A stretch of DNA of 64,000 nt from Lampris incognitus (GCF_029633865.1 NC_079216.1:68165667-68229666); one strand, 5' to 3'; positions 13,801-24,307 are shown, counted from the first letter of the stretch. The notes: a model not told the origin generated them from the letters alone. Translations and numbers: made by a program.

Positions 13801-16567
13801 CAAAACAAAACACAATTCCTCCCCCATACATGCCCATAAATCCTTTACCTGTGCCAAATATGCAGTGATGCATTTCAGGCTCCACAATTTACAATTATGA
13901 AAATATCAGCATGCTGCCTTCAGTGTGCTACCATGGAAAAGGATATTTAACAGTCAACTTGCCTGGTTAAAGACAACTACTGTTAACATAAAGTACAGGG
14001 ATGACAATTAAATCAGATTTACTTACGCTTCATCAATATTTGGATGAAATATTTTATTCATGAATCCTGAAAAGAAAGAAGCCTAATTGACTCACTGTAA
14101 CATCTGTGTCTGGAGGACAGAGAGATTGAGTGGAATAACGTGAATATGCAACATCCATCAAAGGGGCATGTTCTACATAAGACACTTACACAGGTAGGTT
14201 AACAGAATTTGTAAGGTTCACGTCATAGTTTATGTGGAGAGTACACAGCATTATACAAACATTTTATTTATACCTATTGATGGTGACTTGAAGGGATATT
14301 TATCTGGTAGGTCCACTCGAACCTTCCACACACCTCCTTCATAAGGCGCTGAAAGAAAGCCTTTTATTCAAGAATCTTCCCACAAAAACCACGACGAGCT
14401 GATATATTGTATGGCAAAGCACCATTATCCAGTCCATTGTGCTTTATAACCATTTCCTGACACTAAGAGTACTGGTGAAATGTGTGCCAATTTCGAGTAC
14501 AATTCAATTTGAAAGTAAAGACATTTTGTAGGGCTCTTACTTCCAGGTGGTCCATGGAACTTGACGACAAATTCATTGAGTCCACTAAGGATGGTGACCT
14601 CGTGCTTGCTCTCGATGCTGACCTCTGGTCAAGGAAAGTGCTTGCCCAATAACAAACCAAACAGCAATAACATTGGCAGAAAATGAAGGAGACAACTGAA
14701 TAAATCAGAAACACACTAGAATACAAGATTGAGGAGTCCAGATTGCAAGGAGACCGAATTCTCCCTGTCAGAACTTGCCGCAGCAGAGGTCACACACAAG
14801 ATTTTAACATGAGTCACTGTATTGAGATAAATAATGGAGTTACCATTGGCAGACCAGCTCAACCAAGAGACCCAAACCTAACATCCACCACCCAACCACG
14901 CACTATACTTATGAGGACCAGTGTTAACATTCAGTGCCATGTCTTGTTATATTTTTACTGGATAATTTGAACATAAACAAGATTATTTTCTGACTGGGTA
15001 GTGGGTTAATAACAAATGTATCGCTGCTCATTTTAAATGCGCCCAACAAAAAACAAAAAAATCCCTGCCACCCAATGACTGCTGGGACAAGCTCCAGCAT
15101 CCCCGTGACCCCGATTGGGATAAGCGGCTTGGATAACGGATGGATGGATGGACAATACACACACTTGCAAGGGTCTACCACTTTTTTCTTTTAATTTATT
15201 TCAGATTTTTCCCTTTTTCTCCCAATTTAGTGGCCAATTGATCCCTATTTTAGTTCAAACACCACCCTCGTACTGCATGCGTTTGCCAACTGCATCTCTC
15301 TGGCCGGCAGTCTGGAAAGAGATGCCTCACCACGTTCGTGACAAGGTGAATCCAGGCCGAACCACTGCTTTTCCCCCACACACCCAGAGACGCATTCATG
15401 TGATGAACACAAGCCCCCCCCTCCCCTCCTCCCGAAGACAGCGCTGCCAATTACTGCTGCTTCATCGAGTCCGGCCATGGTTGGATCTGACGACACTGGG
15501 GCGCGAACCCCGGTCCCCAGTGAGCAACTGCATGGACACAAAGCCGATGCTTAGACCGCTACACCACCGCGGACCCTCAAGGTTCTACCATTTTAGAGTT
15601 TTAGTGGCTGTAGACAACTTTTCAACTTCCCCCCTCGTGTTTCCAAGTGTTTCCATTGTTTGAATGGCTGTTGCAAAGACAACCAGATTGCTTTCTATTT
15701 ATTAGCAGCCTAGCTACTGTCCAAAGCAAGAAGAAACCATAAGAATTCCAATTTGAGAGAGTCCGGGTAGCGTAGCGGTCTATTCCATTAACTACCAACA
15801 TGGGGATCGCTGGTTCGAACCCCCGTGTTACCTCCGGCTTGGGGGAGCGGCCCTACAGACACGATTGGCCGTGTCTGCAGGTGGGAAGCCAGATGTGGGT
15901 ATGTGTCCTGGTCGCTGCACTAGCGCCTCCTCTGGTCGGTCGGGGCACCATCCCGGGGGGAGGGATGGTTCACCTTTCAATATGACAATGATCTGAAGCA
16001 CAGAGCAAGGCAACAGTCAGTGGCTGAAGGACATGGAAGTGAACGTGCCTCAGTGGCCTAGGCAAAGCCCCAAACTAAGTCCTGTTTACAATCAGTGGAA
16101 TTACTTGGAGTAGAATCCGTCAGCAGTCACCATGTAATCTGACTGAGACGGAACAATTTTGTAAGGAAGAACAATCAATATTTACCCAATCTATGCGTGC
16201 CAAGTTGGTAGAGCCACAAACTTATGACTGTAATTCAAGCAAAAGCTGCTTCCTCCCAGTCTCAAATCAGAGGGAGTGTTCTCTTATCCAATTCGGTCAT
16301 TGTGGGCTTTTATTTTTAGTTATTTCTCAGAAATTCTCCTTTTTACTTGGATTTTTTCAAAACAGGTTAAGTACGCTTTTATTGGCCAGGTATGTCCACA
16401 TACAAGGAACTCAACTTGGTATATTGCTTTTAGCTACACTTAGTATATACACTTGTACACAGCAAGTTAAGAGAAACGTAAGTAAAGAATAAAATTAGAT
16501 ATAAAAAGCTAATTATGATCAATATTAGAGCTAACAGAATAGGGATGTGCTATGAGTCAGCTATGAT

Positions 16568-16604
<37 letters not shown>

Positions 16605-19600
16605 TACTACTACGACTACTTACTAGTACAAGACAAGGACATACATCTTCTTCTTTCAGCTTGTCCCCTGATTCTCAGGGGTCGCCACGGTGGATTTTAC
16701 AGTTTCCATCAGTACCATGCGAGGGCACAGCACCAATGGTGACCATTGTTAACCCAGGCCTCAGCTGAGCCCATATGGAGCCTCGACCGATCCGGTATGG
16801 TCTTGTCAACAATTTGGCAAAATTTTACATTGGATGCCCTCCCTGACACAACTACTAACCCTATGGACGGGGGCACAGGTAAAGCGTGGGTGCCATCCCA
16901 GTATTCATGGACTTGCTCCCATACCTGTCATCCAAAGGACACATACACAGAACATAATAATATTACAGGGCAAAAACATTTTTCCATCTAATAATTTACA
17001 GAGGCTCTTGTGCCAATGTCTCCACATATTTGATGAGAAACGAGTATAACTCTTTACAGGGTTGGTTAAAACCACAATAATATTATTCTCCGACTTGTCT
17101 AGACCGCACATAAATTTATACATAATGTTTCTTAACAGTACTTGACAGGTAGATATACCAATATTTTTTTCATATAAATTTATTTCTAATTTTTCCCTTT
17201 TTCTCCCAATTTAGTGGCCAATCGCTCCCTGTTCTAATTCAAACACCACCCTCATACTACACGCATTCGCCAACTGCATCTCTCCGGCCGGCAGTCTGGA
17301 AGGAGTCGCCTCGCCACTTCCATGACAAGGCGACTCCAGGCCAAACCACTGCTTTTTCCCCACACACACACAGAGACGCAGTCATGTGACGAACACAAGC
17401 CGACCGGTGTGGGTGAAGGTTTTTGTTCCAACCAAGCAGTTACACACCTGTGTCTCCAAATCAAGTTCTTCTGCAAAGACTCTACTGGTTGATTAGTGGG
17501 ATCAGGTGTGCAACTGCTTGGTTGGAACAAAAACTTGCACCCACACCAGCCCTTTCTGGATAAGATTGCCCACCCCTGTTAGGGGGTAGGACGTCAGGGT
17601 GCAGATGTGTGCATGTGCTGTTAATTTAAGTTCTATTATGAGTTGCAGTGGTGATGGACAGGTTGACGGACAAAATCAGGCAGGAGTCTCCATGGACGAT
17701 GATGTTCGCGGATGACATGTGATCTGTGGCAAGAGTATGGTGCAGGTTGAGGAGAGCCTGGAGAGGTGGAGGTATGCAATGGAGAGAAGAGGAATGAAAG
17801 TCAGTAGGAGCAAGATGGAATACCTATGCGTGAATGAGAGGGAGGACAGTGGAATGGTCAGGATGCAAGGAGTGGAGGTGACGAAGGCATATGAGTTTAA
17901 ATACTTGGGGTCAACTGTCCAAAGTAACGGGGAATGCAGAAGAGAGGTGAAGAAGAGAGTGCAGGCAGGGTGGAGTGGGTGGAGAAGAGTGTCAGGAGTG
18001 ATGTGTGACAGAAGGGTACCAGCAAGAGTTAAAGGGAAGGTTTACAAGATGGTAGTGAGACCAGCTATGTTGTATGGTTTGGAGACAGTGGCACTGATGA
18101 AAAGACAGGAGGTGGAGGTGGAGGTGGCAGAGATGAAGATGATAAGATTTTCACTGGGAGTGATGAAGAAGGACAGGATTAGGAACGAGTATATTAGAGG
18201 GACAGCTCAGGTTGGATGGTTTGGAGACAAAGCAAGAGAGGCAAGATTGAGATGGTGTGGACATGTGTGGAGGAGAGATGCTGGGTATACTGGGAGAAGG
18301 ATGCTGAATATGGAGCTGCCAGGGAAGAGGAGAAGAGGAAGGCCAAAGAGGAGGTTTATGGATGTGGTGAGGGAGGACATGCAGGTGGCTGGTGTGACAG
18401 AGGAAGATGCAGAGGGCAGGAAGAAATGGAAACGGATGATCTGCTGTGGCGACTCCTAGCGGGAGCAGCGGAAAGTAGTAGTATTATGAGTTGAGTCTTG
18501 TTCAGTTAAGTCGAGTTAACGGTTAATTTGTTTCCTTTGCTTTGTACGTATTCTTTGTTGTTTCACATGTAGTTACACCCTGTAAATAAATCCCGCTGGT
18601 TGAATGGAAACAGTTCTGAATCGGCTCCTACATTTTAGCCACTCGGGCTAGGCTTCCCACGATAATGATTCTGATGTAATGATGATACTATGGGAAACAT
18701 GCTACATGTAAAAACACTACATCCCCAATATCCCAGATCTGGGGCTGCATCCATCACTCGCTTGTACGTACAAATTTGCTCTTGCACACCCACGGATTTT
18801 TTTTTAGCCCTCAGGTTTGTCTGACAGACCAGTATAGAACCTGGCTAACCCCCTGAATTTAGACACCGACTGGCTAACACGTGTCTTTGCAAGCCTGGGT
18901 GATTGCTCGCTGCAAGAGGTCGACAATGCACCAGGGGGAGAGAACTACAGGTAACCGCCAGGCTTTGCTGCTGCCTGTCAGACAATTTGGAGGGCTCAGA
19001 AAGCCCGTGGGTGTGCAAGAACAAGTTTCTACGTACGAACGATTGATGAATGAGGCCCTGGACACGAAGTTTAGTGGGAGAAACGTTTCGTCACAGTGAT
19101 GTAATGAAATGAAAACAGGGATGAAATGTTTCTCCCGCTAAACTGTGTTTCCAGATGAACCGACTCAACTTTCTGACATTCCCTCTACTGAGGACGCGTC
19201 AAGATACTGACCAACCGGCTGGTTCCCAACCCCCATCCGCTGCATGTGCTCCGCTACAGCACGCTTGTTGTTCCTGATCAGCTGTCCCTTAAGCTCCGCC
19301 TCCAACCACTTTCCGGATGGTAACAGGCCGACCAATCAGAGCGCAAGATCGAGCTGCAGGACAAAAACAAAACAAGTCAGATCACGCTGTCAAGCCCGTT
19401 TCATGCAAACTTCAGGATGGCGGATGTTTGGTGCTCCACCTGAGGAGGAGCTGCTCCACCTGAGGAGGAGCTGCTCCACCTGAGGAGGAGCTGCTCCACC
19501 TGAGGAGGAGCTGCTCCACCTGAGGAGGAGCTGCTCCACCTGAGGAGGAGCTGCTCCACCTGAAGCGCTGCTTCTGCAAGCGGCGTGCACCCGAAACCTG

Positions 19601-20614
19601 CACAAAGCACGCAGACGCGTAGCGGCAGCAACCGGGGCCTGGCGGCAGTAGAACTTAGCGTGTACTGGCAGTTTTCTCTTACACCTCAGTGATCCAGTCA
19701 GCGTATCAAGTCGGCCGAGCGCTGCGGGAGGGACCCGTATTTCCCTTTGTGTTCAGCCCACCTGGAGCCACCGGCGCTAACGGCTCAAACTTAGCACAGG
19801 ACTCCTGTCACCTTAACACCGACTGACCACCACGTAGCCCAGCGTGTCCGCTTCCCGCGGGGGTCAACCGAGAGACAAAAGACGGTCTTCCACCGTCTCC
19901 CCCCTGCTGCCTCCCCCCTGCTACCTCCCCCCTGGAGCCGCGCCGAGCACAGCCAAGTGTCCTCCGGCGAGAACGCTGCGCTCGGCTCGCTGCCGAGGCT
20001 AGCGACACCAGCCCGACCCGTGTGACCACGCACACATCGTGGGCCGCCCGGCCGGCCGGACACCCGGCCGGCCGGCACGTCGCAACACCGACGCCAAGTG
20101 GGTAATAACGGTGGGGCGGCGCTGGCTAGCAGACACAGCCAGCCGCCAGCCGCTGACACGGCCACCGAGGCGAAGCTCGCCCCGCCACAGACACACAGGC
20201 GGCGGGAGCCTCAGCCGACATGAGCCGAGCGCTGGTCTGGCGGCTTTGTCAGCGGACGGGCGGGCGGCGGCTAACCGCAGGCGGCAGCTAGCAGCGTCCA
20301 CTGCCCGCTGCTAGCTGCTGCCGCCCGCCCGTCCGCACACAGCCCGTATACCGAGCGGGGGGCCGCGGCTCGGCGGCCGAGACGCTCCTGCTCAGCCCGG
20401 CGGCTCCGCTCGCAGGCCGGGAAACCACGCCACCTCACAACGAGTACGCAGCGTCCCGCCAGCCGACAGCCGCGCAAGGCTGCTGGTACTTTCCCCGCTG
20501 GCGACTGTTAGAACCCGGGACAACACGGGACGGGACGTGTTATGAACCAGACGGAGGATACAGCTTCACCACGTCGGTGTCCATGCGCCTCTTGCCCGGA
20601 CTCGGGGACGACAT
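4824..20614 (-). CDS. ube2h: UBE2H, E2 ubiquitin-conjugating enzyme (complete, 7 coding exons)
   Basis: Coding exons in transcript order: 20562-20614, 14541-14617, 14274-14348, 14027-14066, 13652-13704, 5129-5257, 4824-4948. All junctions are GT-AG and in phase, giving 552 nt and 183 residues, the length of human UBE2H. The N-terminus [18 protein letters not shown], the FHPNID motif (HPN at residues 76-78), the catalytic cysteine Cys87 in [12 protein letters not shown], and the acidic Ser/Glu-rich tail ending in EDEAQDMEL are all visible. The enzyme takes ubiquitin from E1 on Cys87 and passes it to substrates. In vertebrates UBE2H is the E2 of the CTLH/MAEA-RANBP9 ligase and acts in erythroid maturation. 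Nothing is broken. Intron 5 is about 8.4 kb and holds two minisatellites and LINE pieces. Intron 1 is about 5.9 kb. The gene is divergent from klhdc10. Confidence 0.97.
5258..6267 (-). other. ube2h intron 5, unique-looking part
   Basis: AT-rich non-coding sequence inside the large ube2h intron. No exon, domain or clear repeat is seen. Confidence 0.6.
6268..9801. repeat. 61-bp minisatellite, about 58 copies, in ube2h intron 5
   Basis: Tandem units with core CAGAACTATCTACACTGCTG and CCCACATCATGTGCTGATAC, period 61 bp. Variants include TTATCAG, TTATTAG, TTGTCAG and TTGGTCAG at the same place, and a 58-bp unit that lacks ACA in ACTAACAGT. A block is duplicated at an offset of about 789 bp: the unit set near 8394-8642 recurs at 9183-9431 with the same variants in order. 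The short open frames here are repeat artefacts. Confidence 0.97.
9802..10120. other. Intron spacer between two minisatellites
   Basis: Non-coding. It ends with the phrase AAAGCTGCGAGCAGCAA at about 10080, which resembles an interspersed fish repeat that I cannot name with confidence. Confidence 0.4.
10121..10903. repeat. 31-bp minisatellite, about 20-24 copies
   Basis: Units of the form AGTCACCTCAGCTAG followed by TTTGATTCTGTTTTAA, period 31 bp. They are interrupted at about 10283-10360 by a non-repeat stretch containing an A-run. Units differ at TTTGA/CTTGA/TTTGAG, and divergence is greater than in the other arrays, so this array looks older or less homogenised. Confidence 0.93.
10899..10970 (+). 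mobile_element. LINE reverse-transcriptase scrap (L2-like)
   Basis: A short plus-strand frame reads [20 protein letters not shown], which matches the segment of fish L2/Rex-type reverse transcriptases with the pattern ERLVL.HI...P..D. It abuts an opposite-strand LINE piece. Confidence 0.45.
10945..11205 (-). mobile_element. L2-type LINE reverse-transcriptase fragment
   Basis: The minus-strand frame contains the reverse-transcriptase motifs [20 protein letters not shown] and CYADDTQL, the latter holding the catalytic YADD. This is the core of a non-LTR reverse transcriptase of the L2/CR1 group. Only about 85 residues remain; both ends of the element are missing. It lies in ube2h intron 5 in the same orientation as the gene. 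Confidence 0.85.
11341..12105 (+). mobile_element. L1-like LINE 3' end, expanded by an internal minisatellite
   Basis: The frame starts with [20 protein letters not shown], typical of the C-terminal part of fish L1 ORF2 (C..LFW.CP). It ends with [17 protein letters not shown] and [12 protein letters not shown] before a stop, again typical of the ORF2 terminus. About 285 bp of 13-bp repeats separate the two parts. The AT-rich 3'UTR ends in an A-run near 12095. Confidence 0.75.
11461..11745. repeat. 13-bp minisatellite inside an L1-like LINE
   Basis: About 21 units of CCTTTCAACCTTA and variants (AAGCTCA, AAGCTTA, AACTTTA, AATCTTA). The period of 13 bp is not divisible by three, so the translated repeat has a 39-nt period. 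The array splits the C-terminal ORF2 remnant of the L1. Confidence 0.93.
12106..12670. other. Non-coding interspersed-repeat-like sequence in ube2h intron 5
   Basis: AT-rich sequence that reads like decayed dispersed repeat (for example GTGGCGCCCTAAGGGTGAAA near 12587). No coding potential was seen and I cannot name the family. Confidence 0.35.
12672..12800 (-). mobile_element. L2/V-SINE tail copy
   Basis: Contains TTATCCTGCTCTCAGGGTCG, GCTGGAGCCTATCCCAGCAG and CTTGGACAGGCCACCAGGCC. This is the reverse complement of the LINE-type tail seen at 637-985, preceded by ATCC repeats that mark its 3' end. 5'-truncated insertion. Confidence 0.8.
12801..13651. other. ube2h intron 5, remainder
   Basis: Non-coding sequence up to exon 5. 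Parts look like decayed dispersed repeat; no exon or domain is recognised. Confidence 0.4.
15050..15156 (+). mobile_element. L2/V-SINE tail copy in ube2h intron 1
   Basis: Contains CCCAATGACTGCTGGGACAA, GCTCCAGCATCCCCGTGACC and GGGATAAGCGGCTTGGATAA, followed by ATGG repeats. It is a 5'-truncated LINE tail on the plus strand. Confidence 0.75.
15200..15575 (-). mobile_element. tRNA-derived SINE, near full length
   Basis: On the minus strand the head has an A-box-like TAGCGGTCTAAGC and a B-box-like GGTTCGCGCCCC, and the element ends in AATTGGCCACTAAATTGGGA followed by an A-rich/G-rich tail. Length is about 370 bp. A second copy of the same family lies at 17190-17400. The family name is not known to me. 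Confidence 0.7.
15764..15985 (+). mobile_element. tRNA-derived SINE (second family), 3'-truncated
   Basis: The head GTAGCGTAGCGGTCTATTCC and B-box-like GGTTCGAACCCCCGTGTTAC are followed by TGTGTCCTGGTCGCTGCACT and TAGCGCCTCCTCTGGTCGGT. This is the family of the inverted pair at 32,866-33,768, but this copy stops about halfway. Confidence 0.7.
16567..16960 (-). mobile_element. RTE-type LINE tail with (TAC)n end
   Basis: The TAC microsatellite at 16567-16620 precedes TTCTTTCAGCTTGTCCCCTG, a GGGGTCGCCACGGTGG-type phrase and TTGGATGCCCTCCCTGACAC. On the minus strand this reads as the common fish LINE tail ending in a GTA/GAA repeat. No intact reading frame. Confidence 0.6.
17190..17401 (-). mobile_element. 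tRNA-derived SINE, 3' part only
   Basis: Same family as the element at 15200-15575. It begins at CTCCCAATTTAGTGGCCAAT and runs through GCAACTGCATCTC-type sequence to ACGAACACAAGCC, where a hairpin element interrupts or replaces the head. Confidence 0.65.
17404..17550. mobile_element. Short hairpin (MITE-like) element
   Basis: The arms at about 17408-17451 and 17499-17543 are inverted copies of about 44 bp. Each contains GTTCCAACCAAGCAGTT or its complement, with GTGTGGGTG at the outer ends. The loop is about 47 bp. It sits at the broken edge of a SINE, so it probably inserted into it. Confidence 0.6.
17640..18485 (+). mobile_element. RTE-like LINE, C-terminal part of the reverse transcriptase
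   Basis: The frame before 17720 ends in the catalytic motif MMFADD; a shift of frame follows, then about 246 residues run to 18459. These include [60 protein letters not shown] and [20 protein letters not shown]. This is the familiar fish RTE-type non-LTR reverse transcriptase C-terminus. The 3' tail CTGCTGTGGCGACTCCTAGC...GCGGAAAGTAGTAG ends the copy. One frame break is visible near 17722; the 5' half is missing. It lies in ube2h intron 1, on the opposite strand. Confidence 0.88.
18486..19432. other. ube2h intron 1 sequence with a small inverted repeat
   Basis: Non-coding. At 19066-19090 and 19118-19145 there are inverted copies of a GTTTAGTGGGAGAAACGTTT-like phrase, a pattern common in dispersed fish repeats. 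Nothing else was recognised. Confidence 0.45.
19433..19563. repeat. 20-bp minisatellite in ube2h intron 1
   Basis: Six to seven perfect copies of CTGCTCCACCTGAGGAGGAG, placed about 1 kb into intron 1 downstream of ube2h exon 1. Its core GGAGCTGCTCC is the reverse complement of the core of the large 45-bp array on the other side of exon 1. Confidence 0.97.
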
Positions 20615-20990
20615 CTTGCTGCTGGCTCTGGACAAGACTTCTCACACCGCGCCGCTGTCGCCGGAACCTTCCACACCTGGCCGAATGACGCTGCTGCCGC
20701 TGCTGCTGCTGCGGAGGAGGAGGAGGAGGAGAAGGAGGAGGAATTCCAGCGGCCTTCCCGGTTCATCCATAAACGCGCCGCCTCCGCTCCGGCCGGACTC
20801 CAGCAACTTTCCCTCAACTGCGAGCGGCGCTCCAGCCGCTCCTCCCCCCTCCCCCTCCCCCCCTGCTGGCTGCCAGTCACGCCGAGCCCGGCCGACGTCA
20901 GGGCGGAGGGGAGGAGCCGAGATGCGCCGACGAACTCCGCCAACCCGACTCACGCTGCTCTACCTGCCACCCACCCACCTCCTCATGCTT
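20615..20990 (-). promoter_or_regulatory. ube2h: ube2h 5'UTR and CpG-rich promoter side
   Basis: The stretch upstream of the ube2h start codon is GC- and CpG-rich and contains a GGA/GCA-repeat patch at about 20695-20740. No clear TATA box is seen, which fits a housekeeping CpG-island promoter. The island continues into intron 1 to about 19,800. It is bounded upstream by the 45-bp array that starts at about 20998, only about 385 bp from the ATG. The transcription start was not determined. Confidence 0.6.
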
Positions 20991-20997
20991 GCCATCA

Positions 20998-23900
20998 TAT
21001 AGGGGAGGGAGGAGCAGCTCCACACGGGCTTGTTTTGTTTTGTATAGGGGAGGGAGGAGCAGCTCCCCACGGGTTTGTTTTGTTTTGTATAGGGGAGGGA
21101 GGAGCAGCTCCACACGGGCTTGTTTTGTTTTGTATAGGGGAGGGAGGAGCAGCTCCACACGGGCTTGTTTTGTTTTGTATAGGGGAGGGAGGAGCAGCTC
21201 CACACGGGCTTGTTTTGTTTTGTATAGGGGAGGGAGGAGCAGCTCCACACGGGCTTGTTTTGTTTTGTATAGGGGAGGGAGGAGCAGCTCCACACGGGCT
21301 TGTTTTGTTTTGTATAGGGGAGGGAGGAGCAGCTCCACACGGGCTTGTTTTGTTTTGTATAGGGGAGGGAGGAGCAGCTCCACACGGGTTTGTTTTGTTT
21401 TGTATAGGGGAGGGAGGAGCAGCTCCACACGGGCTTGTTTTGTTTTGTATAGGGGAGGGAGGAGCAGCTCCACACGGGCTTGTTTTGTTTTGTATAGGGG
21501 AGGGAGGAGCAGCTCCACACGGGCTTGTTTTGTTTTGTATAGGGGAGGGAGGAGCAGCTCCACACGGGCTTGTTTTGTTTTGTATAGGGGAGGGAGGAGC
21601 AGCTCCACACGGGTTTGTTTTGTTTTGTATAGGGGAGGGAGGAGCAGCTCCACACGGGCTTGTTTTGTTTTGTATAGGGGAGGGAGGAGCAGCTCCACAC
21701 GGGCTTGTTTTGTTTTGTATAGGGGAGGGAGGAGCAGCTCCACACGGGCTTGTTTTGTTTTGTATAGGGGAGGGAGGAGCAGCTCCACACGGGTTTGTTT
21801 TGTATAGGGGAGGGAGGAGCAGCTCCCCACGGGTTTGTTTTGTTTTGTATAGGGGAGGGAGGAGCAGCTCCACACGGGTTTGTTTTGTTTTGTATAGGGG
21901 AGGGAGGAGCAGCTCCACACGGGCTTGTTTTGTTTTGTATAGGGGAGGGAGGAGCAGCTCCACACGGGTTTGTTTTGTTTTGTATAGGGGAGGGAGGAGC
22001 AGCTCCACACGGGCTTGTTTTGTTTTGTATAGGGGAGGGAGGAGCAGCTCCACACGGGTTTGTTTTGTTTTGTATAGGGGAGGGAGGAGCAGCTCCACAC
22101 GGGCTTGTTTTGTTTTGTATAGGGGAGGGAGGAGCAGCTCCACACGGGCTTGTTTTGTTTTGTATAGGGGAGGGAGGAGCAGCTCCACACGGGTTTGTTT
22201 TGTTTTGTATAGGGGAGGGAGGAGCAGCTCCACACGGGCTTGTTTTGTTTTGTATAGGGGAGGGAGGAGCAGCTCCACACGGGCTTGTTTTGTTTTGTAT
22301 AGGGGAGGGAGGAGCAGCTCCACACGGGCTTGTTTTGTTTTGTATAGGGGAGGGAGGAGCAGCTCCACACGGGTTTGTTTTGTATAGGGGAGGGAGGAGC
22401 AGCTCCCCACGGGTTTGTTTTGTTTTGTATAGGGGAGGGAGGAGCAGCTCCACACGGGTTTGTTTTGTTTTGTATAGGGGAGGGAGGAGCAGCTCCACAC
22501 GGGCTTGTTTTGTTTTGTATAGGGGAGGGAGGAGCAGCTCCACACGGGTTTGTTTTGTTTTGTATAGGGGAGGGAGGAGCAGCTCCACACGGGCTTGTTT
22601 TGTTTTGTATAGGGGAGGGAGGAGCAGCTCCACACGGGTTTGTTTTGTTTTGTATAGGGGAGGGAGGAGCAGCTCCACACGGGCTTGTTTTGTTTTGTAT
22701 AGGGGAGGGAGGAGCAGCTCCACACGGGCTTGTTTTGTTTTGTATAGGGGAGGGAGGAGCAGCTCCACACGGGTTTGTTTTGTTTTGTATAGGGGAGGGA
22801 GGAGCAGCTCCACACGGGCTTGTTTTGTTTTGTATAGGGGAGGGAGGAGCAGCTCCACACGGGCTTGTTTTGTTTTGTATAGGGGAGGGAGGAGCAGCTC
22901 CACACGGGCTTGTTTTGTTTTGTATAGGGGAGGGAGGAGCAGCTCCACACGGGTTTGTTTTGTTTTGTATAGGGGAGGGAGGAGCAGCTCCACACGGGCT
23001 TGTTTTGTTTTGTATAGGGGAGGGAGGAGCAGCTCCACACGGGCTTGTTTTGTTTTGTATAGGGGAGGGAGGAGCAGCTCCACACGGGCTTGTTTTGTTT
23101 TGTATAGGGGAGGGAGGAGCAGCTCCACACGGGCTTGTTTTGTTTTGTATAGGGGAGGGAGGAGCAGCTCCACACGGGTTTGTTTTGTTTTGTATAGGGG
23201 AGGGAGGAGCAGCTCCACACGGGCTTGTTTTGTTTTGTATAGGGGAGGGAGGAGCAGCTCCACACGGGCTTGTTTTGTTTTGTATAGGGGAGGGAGGAGC
23301 AGCTCCACACGGGCTTGTTTTGTTTTGTATAGGGGAGGGAGGAGCAGCTCCACACGGGTTTGTTTTGTATAGGGGAGGGAGGAGCAGCTCCCCACGGGTT
23401 TGTTTTGTTTTGTATAGGGGAGGGAGGAGCAGCTCCACACGGGTTTGTTTTGTTTTGTATAGGGGAGGGAGGAGCAGCTCCACACGGGCTTGTTTTGTTT
23501 TGTATAGGGGAGGGAGGAGCAGCTCCACACGGGTTTGTTTTGTTTTGTATAGGGGAGGGAGGAGCAGCTCCACACGGGCTTGTTTTGTTTTGTATAGGGG
23601 AGGGAGGAGCAGCTCCACACGGGTTTGTTTTGTTTTGTATAGGGGAGGGAGGAGCAGCTCCACACGGGCTTGTTTTGTTTTGTATAGGGGAGGGAGGAGC
23701 AGCTCCACACGGGCTTGTTTTGTTTTGTATAGGGGAGGGAGGAGCAGCTCCACACGGGTTTGTTTTGTTTTGTATAGGGGAGGGAGGAGCAGCTCCACAC
23801 GGGCTTGTTTTGTTTTGCATAGGGGAGGGAGGAGCAGCTCCACACGGGCTTGTTTTGTTTTGTATAGGGGAGGGAGGAGCAGCTCCACACGGGTTTGTTT

Positions 23901-24307
23901 TGTTTTGTATAGGGGAGGGAGGAGCAGCTCCACACGGGCTTGTTTTGTTTTGTATAGGGGAGGGAGGAGCAGCTCCACACGGGCTTGTTTTGTTTTGTAT
24001 AGGGGAGGGAGGAGCAGCTCCACACGGGTTTGTTTTGTTTTGTATAGGGGAGGGAGGAGCAGCTCCACACGGGCTTGTTTTGTTTTGTATAGGGGAGGGA
24101 GGAGCAGCTCCACACGGGCTTGTTTTGTTTTGTATAGGGGAGGGAGGAGCAGCTCCACACGGGTTTGTTTTGTTTTGTATAGGGGAGGGAGGAGCAGCTC
24201 CACACGGGCTTGTTTTGTATAGGGGAGGGAGGAGCAGCTCCCCACGGGTTTGTTTTGTTTTGTATAGGGGAGGGAGGAGCAGCTCCACACGGGCTTGTTT
24301 TGTTTTT
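20998..24307. repeat. 45-bp minisatellite, about 73 copies, upstream of ube2h
   Basis: The unit is TATAGGGGAGGGAGGAGCAG, then CTCCACACGGG, C or T, then TTGTTTTGTTTTG. Most units are 45 bp. At about 21793, 22373, 23358 and 24208 a unit is 5 bp shorter, and each short unit is followed at once by a CTCCCCACGGG variant (CCCC tag at 21061, 21821, 22401, 23386, 24236). As 45 is divisible by three, all frames stay open on both strands, giving spurious open frames of up to about 1170 codons. The array ends about 385 bp from the ube2h ATG. Confidence 0.98.

Noticed and set aside
14463-14726. An 87-codon minus-strand frame overlapping ube2h exon 2.
   Set aside because: Exon 2 is read in a different frame that fits UBE2H exactly; this frame is a shadow.
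15245-15663. Overlapping frames of up to 171 codons in ube2h intron 1.
   Set aside because: They coincide with a tRNA-derived SINE and contain no protein domain.
19390-19631. Ser- and Gln/Leu-rich frames on the minus strand.
   Set aside because: They read the 20-bp array in intron 1 of ube2h.
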